From positions 1 to 21,625 of the forward strand of contig JAJIRX010000553.1 of NCBI GenBank assembly GCA_023853785.1: 21,625 nucleotides of DNA, given 5' to 3'. Under the pieces are notes generated by a model that saw nothing but the letters and a program-made list of their open reading frames with translations, made no database searches and had not been told where the DNA came from. A program made the position numbers and the translations under genes. This DNA is from Psilocybe azurescens. Taxonomy: Eukaryota; Basidiomycota; Agaricomycetes; Agaricales; Agrocybaceae. Positions within the stretch are counted from its first letter, which is position 1, and each line of letters begins with the position of its first letter. Positions 21,303 to 21,625 of this stretch are shown here, in pieces.

Positions 21303-21625
21303 CGAGAGCGTGTACTTCAGGTACTGGCGTGATTCTCCACGGGAGATCATGTTTCTAATACGTGTTCTGGGAACGAAGGACCAGCCTATAGTCTACACGG
21401 TGAGGTAGATGCTGGCAGAAAAAGAACGGAGTTAAAGAATGAAATGGCACCAGAAAGTCAATCCGGGCCAGGAGAAGAAAGAAAGAAAAGCGATAAAAAA
21501 ACAAGTAGAAGCACTAGTGACAAAAAGGAGAAGCTCGACACTGAGCCGGGTCCAACCTAACAGTGAGTGGATGTTCCCCATTTAAGACGCTCAGTCGAGC
21601 ACACCGCTTTTTGTGATTGGCGTGG
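21303..21625. other. Upstream region of the membrane protein gene
   Basis: No coding evidence. It should hold the promoter of the minus-strand membrane protein gene. A CCAAT motif on the minus strand (21616-21620) lies about 315 nt upstream of the start, and a weak TATAG occurs near 21388; neither is decisive. Confidence 0.35.

Overview
The window is nuclear DNA of a filamentous basidiomycete, most likely a mushroom-forming agaricomycete. Genes are split by many 45-70 nt GT-AG introns. Two families are typical of that group: a DUF6533-like membrane protein and a polytopic membrane protein with a long Ser-rich tail. The only tRNA, tRNA-Asp(GUC), carries a short intron just 3' of the anticodon. 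Nothing prokaryotic, viral or CRISPR-like is visible.

Layout, left to right. (1) 1-2129, minus: 5' part of an NF-X1/FAP1-type zinc-finger gene, cut by the window edge and broken by several frameshifts. (2) 3307-4306, plus: unrecognised protein, frameshifted. (3) 4596-6443, minus: secreted GH5 endo-beta-1,4-glucanase without a cellulose-binding module, 13 exons, one frameshift. (4) 6501-8656: gene-poor. (5) 8657-10375, plus: DUF6533-like membrane protein, ends clear, middle unresolved. (6) 11089-12636, plus: NADPH-dependent reductase of the dihydroflavonol-4-reductase/GRE2 group, all exons in frame but no ATG at the expected start. (7) 13484-13876, plus: small secreted cysteine-containing protein, probably with one in-frame intron. 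(8) 14753-14839, plus: tRNA-Asp. (9) 15783-17678, plus: GT15 alpha-1,2-mannosyltransferase (KRE2/MNT1 family), convergent with (10) 17929-21302, minus: polytopic membrane protein with signal peptide, acidic and Ser/Thr-rich ectodomain, about six membrane helices and a repeat-containing tail.

The genes do not form a pathway or cluster. Cellulose degradation, protein mannosylation, a reductase, a secreted small protein and membrane proteins sit side by side as ordinary fungal neighbours. I found no convincing new multi-gene system.

The strongest cross-cutting signal is that six of the seven larger genes carry one-base length changes, mostly at short runs of one base, while protein-like reading resumes on both sides. 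That pattern fits consensus indel errors in the assembly better than independent decay of so many unrelated genes, but it cannot be settled from the sequence alone. Other points of interest are exons of 9, 10 and 15 nt, a lost start codon plus altered glycine motif in the reductase, and a 57-nt in-frame intron that would change the cysteine count of the secreted protein.

Exon models were derived by hand from splice signals and frame continuity. Family assignments rest on recognised motifs, not on database searches.
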